Origin: Rhypophila decipiens
Taxonomy: Eukaryota > Ascomycota > Sordariomycetes > Sordariales > Naviculisporaceae
Direction: 5' to 3'
DNA length: 64,000 bases
NCBI GenBank assembly: GCA_033297075.1
Contig: MU858052.1
Location: 62,001-126,000, forward strand
Under the pieces are notes generated by a model. The model ran no database searches and was not told the origin of the DNA. It worked only from the letters and a program-made list of their open reading frames with translations. This document shows, piece after piece, positions 1 through 11,513 of the stretch (its first letter is position 1; every line of letters starts with the position of its first letter). The position numbers and the translations under genes are program-made.

Positions 1-2070
1 TCAAATGCTTTCAGCTGGACCTTTCTCGGATGTGTATTTATGCGAGCCAATACCGCGCAACGGGCCTCAGTCCGAACGGCAACTCCCGTACAGCATTACT
101 CCGTACGGCGCAAAGCTTACGGATGTTGACAAGTCCGCTCATCGCCCGCAGCGACAAATCAGACAATGCCATATGTGAGACATGGTCAGACACACAGAGC
201 AAGCAGAACTTGGAAGTGTTTCCGAACGTGGGCACATACAAAGGAACGCCGACATAGGAACGGCTTAGCACATCAATTGCGCAATGTTACTAAAGCTTGT
301 CAACATTCAGCAGCGGAATAATACCAAAGATTTGAAATTCTGGCTACCGAATGCAAATCTCGGGCCGGTCTGCCATATGATGTGCAGCTAAGCAGAATGG
401 CATTTCTTGGAGCCTTTCAAACTGAGGTTTGGCTCCCTCTGCACATGGCAGGTAATGGACTTGTCTAGATGGCCCGTTGAAAGTGTTGAGTGGTGTGGAT
501 GGTACGGAAATATACATCACCCACCATCAGGTAGGTACAGCACACAACTCTCAGCTACACTCAACTCCTAGTGGTGGTGAGGTTGCATGCAAGGCACGGC
601 GGCACCCTCTACATGTAGTTCTACCCTACCATATGGACTACATGTATGGTACAGTACAACCGTATGAACGGTACGTATGTACATCCTAATTCCCAGGACC
701 AAAAGTCCAGTCCAGCTTTTATGCTCCCCACAGCGGACTGCTTCAAACCCAAGCTGGAATGTGGTGTAAGTATATCTGATGTGCATTGTGCAGTGGTTGG
801 GTAGCCTGGCTGGCCGGGTGGTTGGACACCAGACGTTTGTTTTGTGGAGGAGGCTTCATGTTGCTCGCTGAATACGAGGTTTTGCACACCTCCATGATGC
901 AGCCCAAGTTGACGACCTTGCAGCAGTCACGCCTCGAGGCAAGCTGGAAGATCTGCAGTGCCTGGCTCTCTGTGAATTTGCCTCCTGCTCGAGAGTTGTA
1001 TTTGGAATTTGGGACTCTGAGAGAGTGACAGGCGACATGGACCAAAGAAAATCAATGTGAAACCTCGCTGCCGCTTGTGCTTTAGCGAAGGTGAGGCGGG
1101 TTGAGAATTACATTGACTCTTCCACCGTCCGGGTCGTGTGAGAGTGAGGCGAAATGATGTTGATTGTCACTGGGACGTTGGAGTGGTGCAAGCAAGACTG
1201 GGGCAAAGTACGGGACAGCAGAGCACAGGTAATTGCTTGACTCCCTTACCTCCGCGATAATCCATGATGATGCTAAACTTGGACACTTGCTCCTTGAACA
1301 TGTTGGAATTTCCACTTGACTTGTTGTCAAGGAGAGGCATGTCTTACAGTGTCACATTAGGCCAGGAACCGGCTCAGGAACGGCCGTCGGGAGGTGAGAT
1401 AGCTCGGATGGCTGAGACTGGAGAATTGGAGGATGGGGAGGATGGGAAGGATGGTCTCACACACCCGTGGCCACAGCGTCATGACCGCTGGGCCAGGAAT
1501 TGAACACGAAAATGGGTCAGAGGTCGGGCTGTCTCCTGACTCTCGTGACTAGTTCTAGTGACTGACTGCCAGGTTTCGGTGGTGATTTCAGTGGTACGAT
1601 AACAAGGATTCGATAATTTTACTTGTGACCCGAGATGGATAGGAAAGGCGCCAAAATTAAAGCCTGGCTTGTCTATTCCTTTACTTGACGTAGTTCGTCG
1701 AGGCGTTCAAGTTCCGACCAAGAAAGTTGGTAGAACATCAAATCATGAACGTGACACCAGAGGGTCCTGTGATACTCTCGACACGAGTTTGTGCTTCACT
1801 GCCCGAGTGATGTGGAACATGCCAGGGCATGGAAAACTTCCGAGAGACATTAGCTCACGAAAACGACTGGACAGGTAACGGTGCAGGGTAGACAAGGAGA
1901 AAAGAGATATGTATTTGCGTTAAACACTAGCATTAAAAACTAAGAATATTCAGCATAAAGTGCAAATTATGTCCAAGTCCTTCCCACCGTCGACGTTTTT
2001 TACATGTTCACCATGTACATATCCATGATTTAAGAATATAATAGACACCCCGGTTCCTCGCATGTCGGGA
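1..2070. other. Intergenic, no gene recognised
   Basis: No open frame here has recognisable protein character, and I see no tRNA boxes. Around 600-700 there are several short palindromes of the ACATGT/CATATG type with no clear larger structure. The stretch is the 3' flank of agd3. Relics of further galactosaminogalactan genes were looked for by eye and none was seen. Confidence 0.5.
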
Positions 2071-4227
2071 TCAAAAGTTCAGCCCAGAGATGGGCGTGCT
2101 GAGGGTAACCGTCTTGGCTAGACCGTTCAGGGTGACCCACCGAATAGGGGGCTCGGTCCCGACCTGGTCGAGGGTCGACCCCCCGCTGCTGACGCTTGAC
2201 GAGCCAGGAGCAGTCACTGGGATGGGCACACCGCAGGAGTTGCTATTGGCGGTGAGCACCAGGCCGGTGATGGTTCCTGACGATGTGATCTTGTAGCTTC
2301 CCTTGGGATTGCATAGACTGTTGTGACATGTCAGCATCTCTGTCTTGTTAAGTGATATTCTTCTCAAGTAAAATAAAACTCACTCTCTAGTCTTGCGGTC
2401 AATAAAGACCTTGGCAAGGTCGTCATGCTTGAGCGTGACAATGGGCCAGTTGGTCAGCCTCACCAGCTCTTGCACCACCGTCTCGACCCAGATCTGCACC
2501 AGCGACATCTTGCCCGTGACGGAACCGACAGTGAAGTCGGGCATGTCAATCTGTCTCAGATTGGCCTGGTGGAACATGAAGGGATCCTGGTGCAGGCTGA
2601 GCAGGTTCTTGACGTTGACGTTCTTGGCGTCCCGGAGGAGGTTGGCAAAGTCACCGCTCCCGCCCGAGGTCGCAATCCACTGGGCTGTTGTGCACTCGGC
2701 CGAGTAGCAGTTATAGAAGATGCTGGTGGCCCACCGTGGGATGATGGTCAGTCCGGCGTACCCGTCGTTCGCCACGGTAGTGACGATGGGCCAGTACTCG
2801 GACTGCGTGTTGCGCAGCAGAGAGCGTGTGTTGTCCCCGACGACGTACTTGATGCCATTGTTGAGGAAGGCCCTGATGGCGTCGCCGTTGTGCAGGCCCG
2901 AGATGGCAGGCGGGACGAGGCCATTGGGGGAGAACTTGTTGGCCGTGTTGAGCCCGATCGAGGCCATCCATTGCTGGTTGAACTGGATCTCTTTGTTGGT
3001 GTCCGAGTAGGTGGCGTTGCTGAGGTGCAAGTGCGTGAAGGTGTGGGACAGGTGAGAGAAGGCATTCTTGTTGCCGTTAATGGTGAACCAGTTGGTCAGG
3101 GGGTCCAGCTTGGCGCACATCTGGGACCAGGTGTACGTGTTGTAGCCAGACTTCCAGTAGCTGGTGCCTGTGCCGAGGGGCTTGACAAACTCGGTGGGGG
3201 GCACGGTGGGCGGAGAGCCGGTCAGGACATAGGTGTCGGGCGTGCAGATGTTGTCGTTGGGGTCGTTTTGGTTGGCCACCTCGAGATCGCCGGCTCCATT
3301 GTGGGCCAGCTCGAGGAAGTAGTTGGACCCGGTTGGCATGCGGCCGTTGATGTTGCTCATCCAGTCCTTGTGAGCTTCCAGGTCACCGATGCGGATGCGG
3401 AAGCGCTCGGTGGACTGGTAGATCTCGGTGTCGAGCATGACATCGTCGATCTGCGTGTTGAAGCGGATCTTGCGGGCGCCGACAAAGAGGCCGCGGGTGA
3501 GGAAGTGGATCGAGGCATGCTGGAGATAGTTGGGCCCCAGCGCCCAGTCGGTGGCCCAGGTGGTGAACCAGACCATCTGCTCGCGGCCGCTGATCCGGTT
3601 GATGACGCCGGCCACCGTGGTGGTGGTCCACTGGCCGCTGGGCTCAAACTCGGCAAACTTGGTGGCAATGGACGGGCTGGTGATGACAGCCGGCACATGC
3701 CAGAGGCCAATGGTGGACACGCCCTGGTTGAGCTTGAGGTTGGCCGTCTTGAAGGTGGTGTCGTTGGTCAGGCTGACCCTCTGCTCGACGCCCGAGTCGC
3801 AACAGCCATCGGAGCCGACAGCTACAGCGGTACCGAAGGCGTCCTGGGGCCAGGCGTCGATGCGCACCATGCGGACGCCAAAGTTCTTCTGGTAGGCGTA
3901 CAGCTGCGCCCACTGGGCATCTGTGATGGCGCTCCGCCAATCGTCATAGAGATACGAGAGCTCAGAGACAGTGAGGATGCCGCCATAGTTGCCCTTGGTG
4001 GCCGTCGAGTTGAGCACCGGCAGAGTGATGCCGCCTTGGGGAACGATGACGGTCTGGAAGGGGATCCCGTAGCCGTCCAAGCCAGAGGATGCCTGGTCGG
4101 CGTCGTACTGGGTCCTAGCGAGGATCAGGATGGTGGTCGCCACGTCGCCAGTGACAATGCCGAGGGCGCCGATCACTTGGGACGCGGCCACACCCCAGGT
4201 GCAGAGCAATTTGCGGAAGCCTACCAT
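2071..4227 (-). CDS. agd3: Agd3-like secreted polysaccharide deacetylase (CE18 with CBM87-type N-terminal region)
   Basis: Two exons: 4227-2384 and 2317-2071, intron 2383-2318 (GTGAGT...CAACAG), joining as TR-D-LCNP to give 696 residues. The ATG at 4227 opens a signal-peptide-like stretch (MVGFRKLLCTWGVAASQVIG); the frame stays open upstream but has no earlier ATG. In Aspergillus fumigatus, Agd3 is the extracellular enzyme that removes acetyl groups from GalNAc in the exopolysaccharide galactosaminogalactan, making it cationic and adhesive. NodB-type metal motifs are visible: QIDDV gives Asp261/Asp262 and SHTFTH gives His395/His399. The roughly 230 residues before them match the place of the CBM87 domain. 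The C-terminal 80 residues, on exon 2, look like a small beta domain. The protein is shorter than A. fumigatus Agd3 as I remember it (about 800), with no long Ser-rich linker. A uge3-like epimerase lies 1.6 kb upstream on the same strand. Family call strong; polymer specificity inferred. Confidence 0.9.
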
Positions 4228-5871
4228 GGTGGATGATTCGAGTGGAGCCAAAAAAACAAAAAAAAGAAGGAACGAAGACAAAAGGCTTCACCAAACAAGA
4301 TTTCCTAAGAATGTGGAAGATTGAGGTCATCCGAGAAGTCTGACCTGACCTGGTGGAACTCGTTCAGGATATATTTAGGGATGGACTGAAGAGGGCTGAG
4401 GGCAAGAGCCAAGGTCAAGAGCCCAGCAGGACCAGCACGAGTCTCGTGGCGTTCGAGTAAGATGACAACTCGATTCATGAACACGAGGGCGTCGCGATTC
4501 CAAGGGGTCCTCGGATTAGACGGCACTGGGCACTTGTTCGCCGGCCAAGGAGAAGGAAGGAGAAGCGAGAGAGAGAGAGAGAGAGAGAGAGTCTAACTAA
4601 CCCCTGCCCCAGGCTATCCAGAGCTTGGCCGCCGCCGCCATCGGGTTCTGGACGGTCCTTGCCAATATTAATCGACAATAATTGACTGCTCGCATCCGTT
4701 CAGCTCGAGAAAAGAGCGCAGAATGGGAAAGATCTGCTCTGTATGATGGAGTCGGTGACTGCGAATGACTCCATTCTTGTCCACCAGCCCGGTCAATAGT
4801 CAGTCCAGGTGCATTTGAGAAGGGAATTTTGTGGCCAAGAGCAAGAGGCCATTGCTGTTTTTAGTGTCGAACAACGAGATATCACCTGTCTGTCTTACGC
4901 CTCCTTTCTGGGCGACCTTGTGGCAGCGTTCCACGTCAGTGAGTTGACATGTTGACCGTATTCCCGGTGAGCAGATTCACAATAACTTTTTGGTAAGCAT
5001 CCAAAATACCAAAATGGAAAAGAACTGCAGTTTGGTGGCGCCCCCTCCTCCTGAAATATCTCACACAGCATGAGGGGTGCTGCCCTCCCGCGTCTCGTTA
5101 CGTCTGTTGTGTATTGCTGGTTGCTGTCAGTGACAGAATTACAGAAATCCTGCGCAGAGATACTCCAGGCCACCAGGCTCTAGCGCGCTTACCCCTGATC
5201 GACATTTGTCCACTAGGCCCACGCCCCTAGCTACCCGCCCCCCTGCAAGGTGCAACCTTTTGGACTCACCACCCCTGTCCAACTGGTTCCCAAATGCCGG
5301 GGATCCTCCACACCACAACGACACACCATCATCTTGCGATGGATCGAAGCTACGGAAATAAAAGAAGAAGAAAAGAAAGAATGCAAAAAAGGACAATTGA
5401 ATTGTTCAAAGCACACTAACCCTACATGGAGGCAACTTTTGAGAGCATCAGCTTGAAATGACTGCATACATCTAACTTGCATTGATCCTACCCAACCTAA
5501 CAAAACTTTTCAGCAGAGGCTGCCTATGTACCTGTATGTACTACTGTATACCAAACAAAACATTAACATTACCATTGATGGAAATATCCCACACACACTG
5601 ACTTTGCCAAGAGAAGATACACGACGACGGCTTCCTCACCGACCAGCCGGCATCACAGGTATCCGCGGTCTGTTGGGCCCCCGTCAACTCGAACCCCTGT
5701 TTGTCTCTTCTCACCATCCCCAGCTCGAATGACATCAACAGAAAAAGAAAAATGATCTGATCCGATCTGACCTGCCTCCAGCCGTCCGGCCCTTGCTCGG
5801 TGATCCTATCCTGCACGTGGGCGAGCCAAGGATCAGTCTCGCCCAACCACCAGAGTCACCTAGTACCCACC
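4228..5871. other. Intergenic: agd3 upstream region and uge3 3' flank
   Basis: This 1.6 kb separates the uge3 stop from the agd3 start; both genes are read on the minus strand. It holds a (GA)n tract and A/T-rich runs directly before the agd3 ATG (poly-A on the plus strand near 4251-4264). A CACGTG lies at 5814-5819, just beyond the uge3 stop. No protein gene is seen. Confidence 0.55.
4567..4591. repeat. (GA)n microsatellite upstream of agd3
   Basis: About twelve uninterrupted GA dinucleotides, which read as a (TC)n pyrimidine tract on the coding strand of agd3, 340-364 bases before its ATG. Pyrimidine tracts are common in filamentous-fungal core promoters. The length probably varies between strains. 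Confidence 0.85.
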
Positions 5872-7428
5872 TTAAACAGAGATGCCAGCTGGTACGGAAA
5901 CCACGATAGAAGGTACAGGTACCTCTTGAACCTTGACCTCGGTCGTCTTGACAGCAGACATGTCCTTCTTCTCCTTGTTGCCGTGTTGCCCATGTCCGCG
6001 AATGTAATTCCACAGATCCCTCGCACTCTGCGCAATGCTCTCCTTGGGGAACCACCCCAGTTCCCTCTCCGCCCGGGCGGTGCTAGCCACACAAAACCCG
6101 ACATCCCCGGCCCTCCTGCCCGTCCACTCAACGGGAACAGGCCTCTCAGCCGCTTGACTTAGACTCTCGACGATTTCGAGCACTGAGGTTCCTGTCCCGC
6201 TGCCAAGGTTATACGTCCTGAATGCCCTTTCCAGATCACCTTTCTCCCCAACCGTAGAGATGGAAATCGCCGGTGTCGTCGAAAGGGCAGCAACATGTCC
6301 CCTGGCGATATCAACAACATGCACGTAATCCCTTATAGCAGTCCCATCAGCAGTAGGCCAATCAGTCCCAAACACACTCAATTTAGCCCTCTTGCCCGTC
6401 AAGACTTCTGCAACAACGGGAAACAAATTGGTAGGAGTGTTTCTCGGGGACTCGCCCAGTAAACCAGAGGGGTCACAGCCTACGGGGTTGAAGTATCGCA
6501 GACAGGTGATTCTCCATTTTTGAGGCGCCGAAATTGCCAGATCGGCGAGGATAGCCTCGCAAAAGTATTTTGTGCGGGCGTAGGCGCAGGTCAGGCCTTC
6601 TGCTCCCATCTCAGCAGCCTCATTTTGGGATGAGGAAGAGGAAGAGGGAAAGTGCAGAACCTGGTCTTCTAGAAGGGGCTTGGAAGCATTCGCCTTGGAT
6701 CCGTAGATTGTGGCCGAGGAGGAAAAGATGACATTGTGAATGTTGAATTCGTCCAGGAGACGGATGAAGCCTACCAGGCCGCAGACGTTGTTGTCGTAGT
6801 AGGCTAGCGGGTCGGTGATGGATTCCGAGACGGATTTGTAGGCTGCGAAATGGATCACGCCGGATATTTGGCTCTGCTTGGTCTCCTTTTCTGCCTCGTC
6901 TTGCTGCTCGTCAAACGAGGCACCGTCTCGGATGGAATACTGCTCGAGCAGCAATCTCATGCTGCTGCTCTGGTAGTCCATCTTGTGAAAGTGCAGCTTG
7001 GGCAGCTTGGCAACGGGACATGCTTGCTCGGCGAGGGACTGGAAATGCTGGTTGGCCAGGTGCTGAATCCTCCATCGCGCAGAGGCAAAGCAGTTGGAGA
7101 GGTTGTCGACTACGATGACATTGTAGCCTTGCTTCAAGAGCTCGAGCGTCGTGTGCGAGCCGATGTAGCCCAGTCCGCCTGTCACCAAGATGAACTTGTC
7201 TTCTTGGCCGTGCCCCTCCAGCAGTTCATGTTGAGAATTAGGACCGTATGTGAAGGGGTCGCCATTCTCGGACCCAGCTCCGGGTGTGGTGCCTGGCGAG
7301 TCTTCTTCCAGGTTGTCTGAGCTGTGATGAAGATCTGAGGAAGATGTGGTTGTGGTGGATGAGGGCGAGGGAGGGACCTCATCCTCTGGCTTGAGGTCCA
7401 GGTTGGTGAAGACTGTGGTGACGTTCAT
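5872..7428 (-). CDS. uge3: UDP-glucose/UDP-GlcNAc 4-epimerase, GalE family, likely Uge3-type
   Basis: Single exon, 518 residues from the ATG at 7428; the frame continues upstream without another ATG. It interconverts UDP-Glc/UDP-Gal and, if bifunctional, UDP-GlcNAc/UDP-GalNAc, in the cytosol with bound NAD. Visible SDR features are the NAD-binding GGLGYIG (Gly84/87/90), SSSAT with Ser238, and YARTK with Tyr283/Lys287. The C-terminal signature GRRAGDVGFC ends in Cys446. In E. coli GalE this position is Tyr299, which blocks N-acetyl sugars; human GALE has Cys there and accepts them. There is a Ser/Thr/acid-rich N-terminal extension of about 75 residues, an acidic/Gln insert near 165-190 and a roughly 40-residue C-terminal tail, so it is longer than the usual 340-370. 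Its position next to agd3 points to GAG precursor supply. Uge3 rather than Uge5 is inference. Confidence 0.9.
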   Translation of the reverse strand: MNVTTVFTNLDLKPEDEVPPSPSSTTTTSSSDLHHSSDNLEEDSPGTTPGAGSENGDPFTYGPNSQHELLEGHGQEDKFILVTGGLGYIGSHTTLELLKQGYNVIVVDNLSNCFASARWRIQHLANQHFQSLAEQACPVAKLPKLHFHKMDYQSSSMRLLLEQYSIRDGASFDEQQDEAEKETKQSQISGVIHFAAYKSVSESITDPLAYYDNNVCGLVGFIRLLDEFNIHNVIFSSSATIYGSKANASKPLLEDQVLHFPSSSSSSQNEAAEMGAEGLTCAYARTKYFCEAILADLAISAPQKWRITCLRYFNPVGCDPSGLLGESPRNTPTNLFPVVAEVLTGKRAKLSVFGTDWPTADGTAIRDYVHVVDIARGHVAALSTTPAISISTVGEKGDLERAFRTYNLGSGTGTSVLEIVESLSQAAERPVPVEWTGRRAGDVGFCVASTARAERELGWFPKESIAQSARDLWNYIRGHGQHGNKEKKDMSAVKTTEVKVQEVPVPSIVVSVPAGISV

Positions 7429-9789
7429 GGTGATGATTGGTGTTGACAAGACAAGTAGGTGGCTAACTAGATCAAGAGCGAAGCTTGAAGCAGAACCATG
7501 GGATATTTGCCAGGTTGAGTGAGTGAGACTCAAGGAGGGGGCGTGGGCAATGATGGGTGGGGGCTAGGAAGAAGCCGAGAATATATCACCACCGAGGCTT
7601 GCTGGTAGTGTTAAACAACAACAAAGAATGTCGACGGGAGTAGCCGTTGCATGTGTTATTGAGAACCGTGATGGCTCAAGGGGGATGTAAAAGCCCAGAC
7701 CGCAAGCTCTCGGCTCATAATCAGAAAAGAAGTACCTGACAAAGGATGGTCCTGCTTCCGGCCTTGCCAATGGGGGCCAGCTTCTCAAGAACTCCCCTTT
7801 TAAGACACCCCATAGTGGTCATAATAGCCTTTAAGAGCATACGTACCCGTGTGTCGGGCCAGGTCGGCGATCAGCGCAACGGCAAGACGGCCACCCAAGA
7901 TTCCAGGCCGGGCAGTAGGTCCAGTCTCCCAAACTCGTGTTGTTCCATCGAGAGCCAGGTTTGCCCAACCGAGAACAGGTCCACGTCCACAATCCACAAC
8001 GAGTGGCAGGTAAGCCCAAACAGGTCCCGTCTCTTCTTCGTCTCTGTCTCACACAGCATAAGAACCTGCATCTGGGGCTTAGGCCAAGACGGACATTGTG
8101 AGCTGAGATGAGGATAATTGCCTCGTTCCTGGCGTTGCCTTTTGGGCAGGTGTGCTGTCTGTGGTGGTGTATTGAATCCCGTCGTCTAGCTGTCTCACTG
8201 ACAAGGATATGGGCCCTACGTGCAGTGCCTAAGCGCGGCCGACGAAAAGTGAAGCCTGTTTTGAGGTCTTCCTACCTCGATGCAGATGTGGCTCCTCCTT
8301 AGATCCGAATACCAGCATAGTAATCGTTAGATCAAGTGCATGTTCTCGCCTCGTCCATCCCAGAGGTTCAAGTTGGGCCGCGCCTGCAAGCCCATATCCC
8401 CGGCACACCCACGCCCGTATTACAGAAGAGTAGAAACAACTCGGAAATGTGGCCGGGTGGCGTTGTTGATTGCCTAGCCTTGTGGGAGTTGTTGCATCGA
8501 TCGAGACAAATGTTCCAGAGCTCTTTTGCTCTTCTTTTCGGTTTTGACCGTTTCCGTTCTGGGTATGATGCAATTGGACATGTTTATTGTTCGGTTCTAA
8601 ACTGTTGTGTTGTGGTGGTCCCGGCTCTTTCTCTCCAAAGGATCTGGAAAGTAAAAGTCCCCGATTGTTCTTTGTTCCAAAACACAAAGTTGGGGGCTCC
8701 TCGTACGGGTGAATGACACGCCCACCTCTTGACACAGCACAACATGAACCTTGTGCTCTTCTGTCTTGTTAGGATTTGAGAGACCTTACACGGCGTATGA
8801 ATGGTATCACCCCCAATGCGGCTCAAGGTGAGAAAGCGATACCGTATTGTAACTCCGGCGTACGTGTATGGTAAGGTTGTAATATGACGGTATTGTGTGT
8901 AAGATCTGGCTTTCACGGTACAGTCAGTTTAGATGCCCCCTTAGCAGCATCATGAAGGTGCAGTCGTACCTTTAGCCGCCATGTTATCACCCCAAGTGCA
9001 TTTTCGTGAACCCACGACCCATGGCCTCGAATGTGGAAATACTTGGGCTTTTCTCTGATGTCCGAGTCCCGAGATGTCTTGCGGTAATCTTGTCAAGCGA
9101 CTCGAGCGTCCTCCTGTCTTGGATCTCAGACAGAGGCTCCCGTTGTCCTGGGTGTCTCGGAAAACACCAGCCACTGACTGAGAACTACAGCGGGCTTCCG
9201 GTTTGAACAAACTCCAGGTCTGAGCTCAATGTCCCCCGAGAGCCGGGCCCCTAGATGGCTGTTGCCTGTGACGCCTGGTTTCAAGTGATAAGACCCTCTC
9301 ATTTAAGAGATCCAAATTCGTACACGAGCCTGGCAAGGAAGCATGGCATTGTTATTTTTGTCTTTATCGGTTTAGGAGAGGAACCCTGATACCCAGAGGC
9401 GGGAAATACGAGCCGGACCTGATCCCAACAGTGTCGGATAGAAGAACCGTTGTGGCGCGGAATAAGGAAGGAAATGTCCGTTGGGGGCGCGGTTGGAATC
9501 TCACTGATCCAGACCCGGACAAGATGGGATAGATTAATTTAAATCGACTTTGGACAGAATCCCATCTTGGCAGAGATTACGCCGATAGTGTACATTGCTG
9601 CTGGCCGATTCTTTCGCGTCTGTGGCTCTTCAGCCCTGTGAGACTGTTGTACAGGCTTGCTTATGACTTTTGTACGGATAGTCAAGATTCTTTCTGTTCA
9701 CTGTCATGGCTTGTCTGATAACGACTGAATCTGTCAAGTGGTGCTGCTCTGAGGGTCTGTTTGACGGTACCCATGATGTCGTTGTGTAA

Positions 9790-9823
9790 GAAAGGGGTAC
9801 CGATTGTCATGGTGACCCCTTTC
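9790..9823. repeat. Short perfect inverted repeat
   Basis: GAAAGGGGT (9790-9798) and its exact reverse complement ACCCCTTTC (9815-9823) enclose a 16-base spacer. The arms extend imperfectly outward. No neighbouring coding gene explains it; function unknown. Confidence 0.7.
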
Positions 9824-10869
9824 CTTGGATTGTTTATTCAGGGGCAACATCAAGACGGGCAATTCATACATGTACATAGCCATGATATCAAGTCATGTAC
9901 AATGTGAGTAACAGGTTTATAAGGGGGGATTGACTAGACGGTTGATGCAATCTTGGGTCGTTGGCAGAAGCTTTTACAATAGTGACATCGACTCGTAGAT
10001 ATAGTTGTTCGAGATAGCTACCACGATGGATAATTAGAAACGGCCAGTTTAGTCATTCGATGAGTTTACCTGGAACGACCGATAGGAGCCTCCTTGCCTT
10101 CCCACATGCATACTTCCTTTGCGGTCCCTTAGTTCTAGCCGGTGCTTCTTCATAGTACATGTAGACTCTGAAGGCCGATGAGAAGCATACAATGGGCTCA
10201 TACCATTCAAGTGTGTCCCATCATTGGCCATCATGTAACACTATAGTAACCTGACGGCAACTCTTCGGACCATGGCATGTTAAGCTCACTCAAGGGACTG
10301 GTCCCTTATATTGATTGACCCGCAGCTGGGCAGCAGATATCCGTTACACAGTGGTCAGCGTCTCGGCTACTTACATGCTCCCCAATCCACCCCTTCCGTC
10401 CATCGGTATCCAGGCACGATCTGGGTCAATGCAACATCCACATGGCCTGATCACAAAGATGCGGTGGTCAAGAGAACCAAGAGAGTGGGACTGAGAGATG
10501 CCTGAGTGGCGTTTGCTTATTTCAACAACCCTTTCTTTGCTTTTCCTGTTCAAGGCAGAAACCATCCAACTGAGCATGCTAATGACATCTATTCTGGACT
10601 TTTCTGACCATGGTTCGTGGGCTGAGGAGCACTAATAACCACGAGTTCCCAATCAAGGCAAGAATTGTGACTGATGATATTCTCAAGATATTTTGGCAAA
10701 CGTGTACTTTATCAGTCAAAGCTGGAAAAAAGACAAAACAGAGTCTGCACTTGTAAACCTGTACAACTAAGTATATGGGGACAGAAGTAAGGAAAGATCG
10801 TGGCCAAAAAAAAAAAAAAAAAAAAGAAAAAGAAAAAAGAGAAACCCCACTGAGTTTGAGGAAGTATGC

Positions 10870-10873
10870 AAAA
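10870..10873 (-). terminator. Pol III terminator of tRNA-Ala(AGC)
   Basis: A TTTT run on the minus strand, 9 bases past the discriminator base of the tRNA, in the position expected for RNA polymerase III termination. A 20-base T run follows further downstream. Confidence 0.6.
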
Positions 10874-10881
10874 GTCAAGTC

Positions 10882-10993
10882 TGGACGAGCTGGGAATCGA
10901 ACCCAGGACCTTTCGCAGTTATTTCTCATGTTCCCGGTGAGGAGAAGAAAGAAAGCTGCTAAGCGAACGCTCTACCAACTGAGCCACACGCCC
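10882..10993 (-). tRNA. tRNA-Ala(AGC) with a 39-base intron
   Basis: Cloverleaf visible: acceptor GGGCGTG with CTCGTCC and discriminator A, D stem GCTC/GAGC, anticodon stem TTCGC/GCGAA, T stem CTGGG/CCCAG around TTCGATT. The anticodon AGC is at 10960-10958. The acceptor has the G3:U70 pair, the identity element for alanyl-tRNA synthetase. The mature exons total 73 bases; the intron of 39 bases sits after position 37, the normal place for eukaryotic nuclear tRNA introns. Confidence 0.93.
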
Positions 10994-11513
10994 TTGCTAC
11001 CGTTTCTTGTTGCTGACTCGTGGAAAGTGAATTCTTATCTAGTTTGTGGAATGGATTAGGTTCGTAGGGCTAGGGGCGGTGGAGTTTGTGGAGTCTCGGC
11101 CTCTGGGGTTGATGGAGCTCATGATGAAGGCTTATAAAGACCGGCTCTCTCCAGACATCAAAGAAAACCTGGATACAAGGATAGAGACGTGGACATGTCC
11201 AAGATGGGGATAACTACTATGGAGGCCGTGATGTGCTACCCTGTGGGGGATTGTTGAGCTCAAGGCTCTAATGCTATTGAGGATTACCGTCTTTACCTCG
11301 ACTGCTTGACCGGTACTAGTATCTTACAATGATGCAAGAATCATCTCCTTGGAATCGATGAATACACCCAACTCTCAGTGAGGCCCATGTCATTCACGGT
11401 TGTCTTGTGCTGTATGGGCACATGCTATACAATGGATGTTCATGTTCTAAAGTCAAAGTGGCAAAAGTAAAATTCCTTTTACACTTGAGGGAAAATGGCA
11501 AAAGAAGAATTCT
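10994..11513. other. Spacer between two tRNA-Ala genes
   Basis: About 520 bases between the two tRNA-Ala genes, both on the minus strand. No coding frame or further RNA gene is seen. Confidence 0.5.
11500..11504 (-). terminator. Pol III terminator of tRNA-Ala(UGC)
   Basis: A T5 run on the minus strand, 10 bases past the tRNA 3' end. Confidence 0.65.

Larger units (their letters stand above)
7429..10881. other. Intergenic, 3.4 kb, no protein gene recognised
   Basis: The right end of the uge3 upstream region is followed by non-coding-looking DNA up to the tRNA-Ala gene. Short open frames exist on both strands, but they overlap each other, lack ATG/splice structure and have no family character. 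A short perfect hairpin lies at 9790-9823. A 20-base A run (10806-10825) followed by A-rich sequence precedes the tRNA terminator region. Confidence 0.45.

Noticed and set aside
2425..4236. 603-codon open frame on the plus strand spanning agd3
   Set aside because: Antisense shadow of the GC-biased agd3 exon. The translation is Val/Gly/Asp-biased with no domain, whereas the minus strand gives a clear CE18 protein.
5686..5700. B-box-like TCGAACCCC on the plus strand
   Set aside because: The reverse complement lacks the full GGTTCGANTCC consensus and no A box or cloverleaf is present.
8229..8735. 168-codon minus-strand frame upstream of uge3
   Set aside because: No family character, no supporting introns or neighbours, overlapping plus-strand frames of similar quality.
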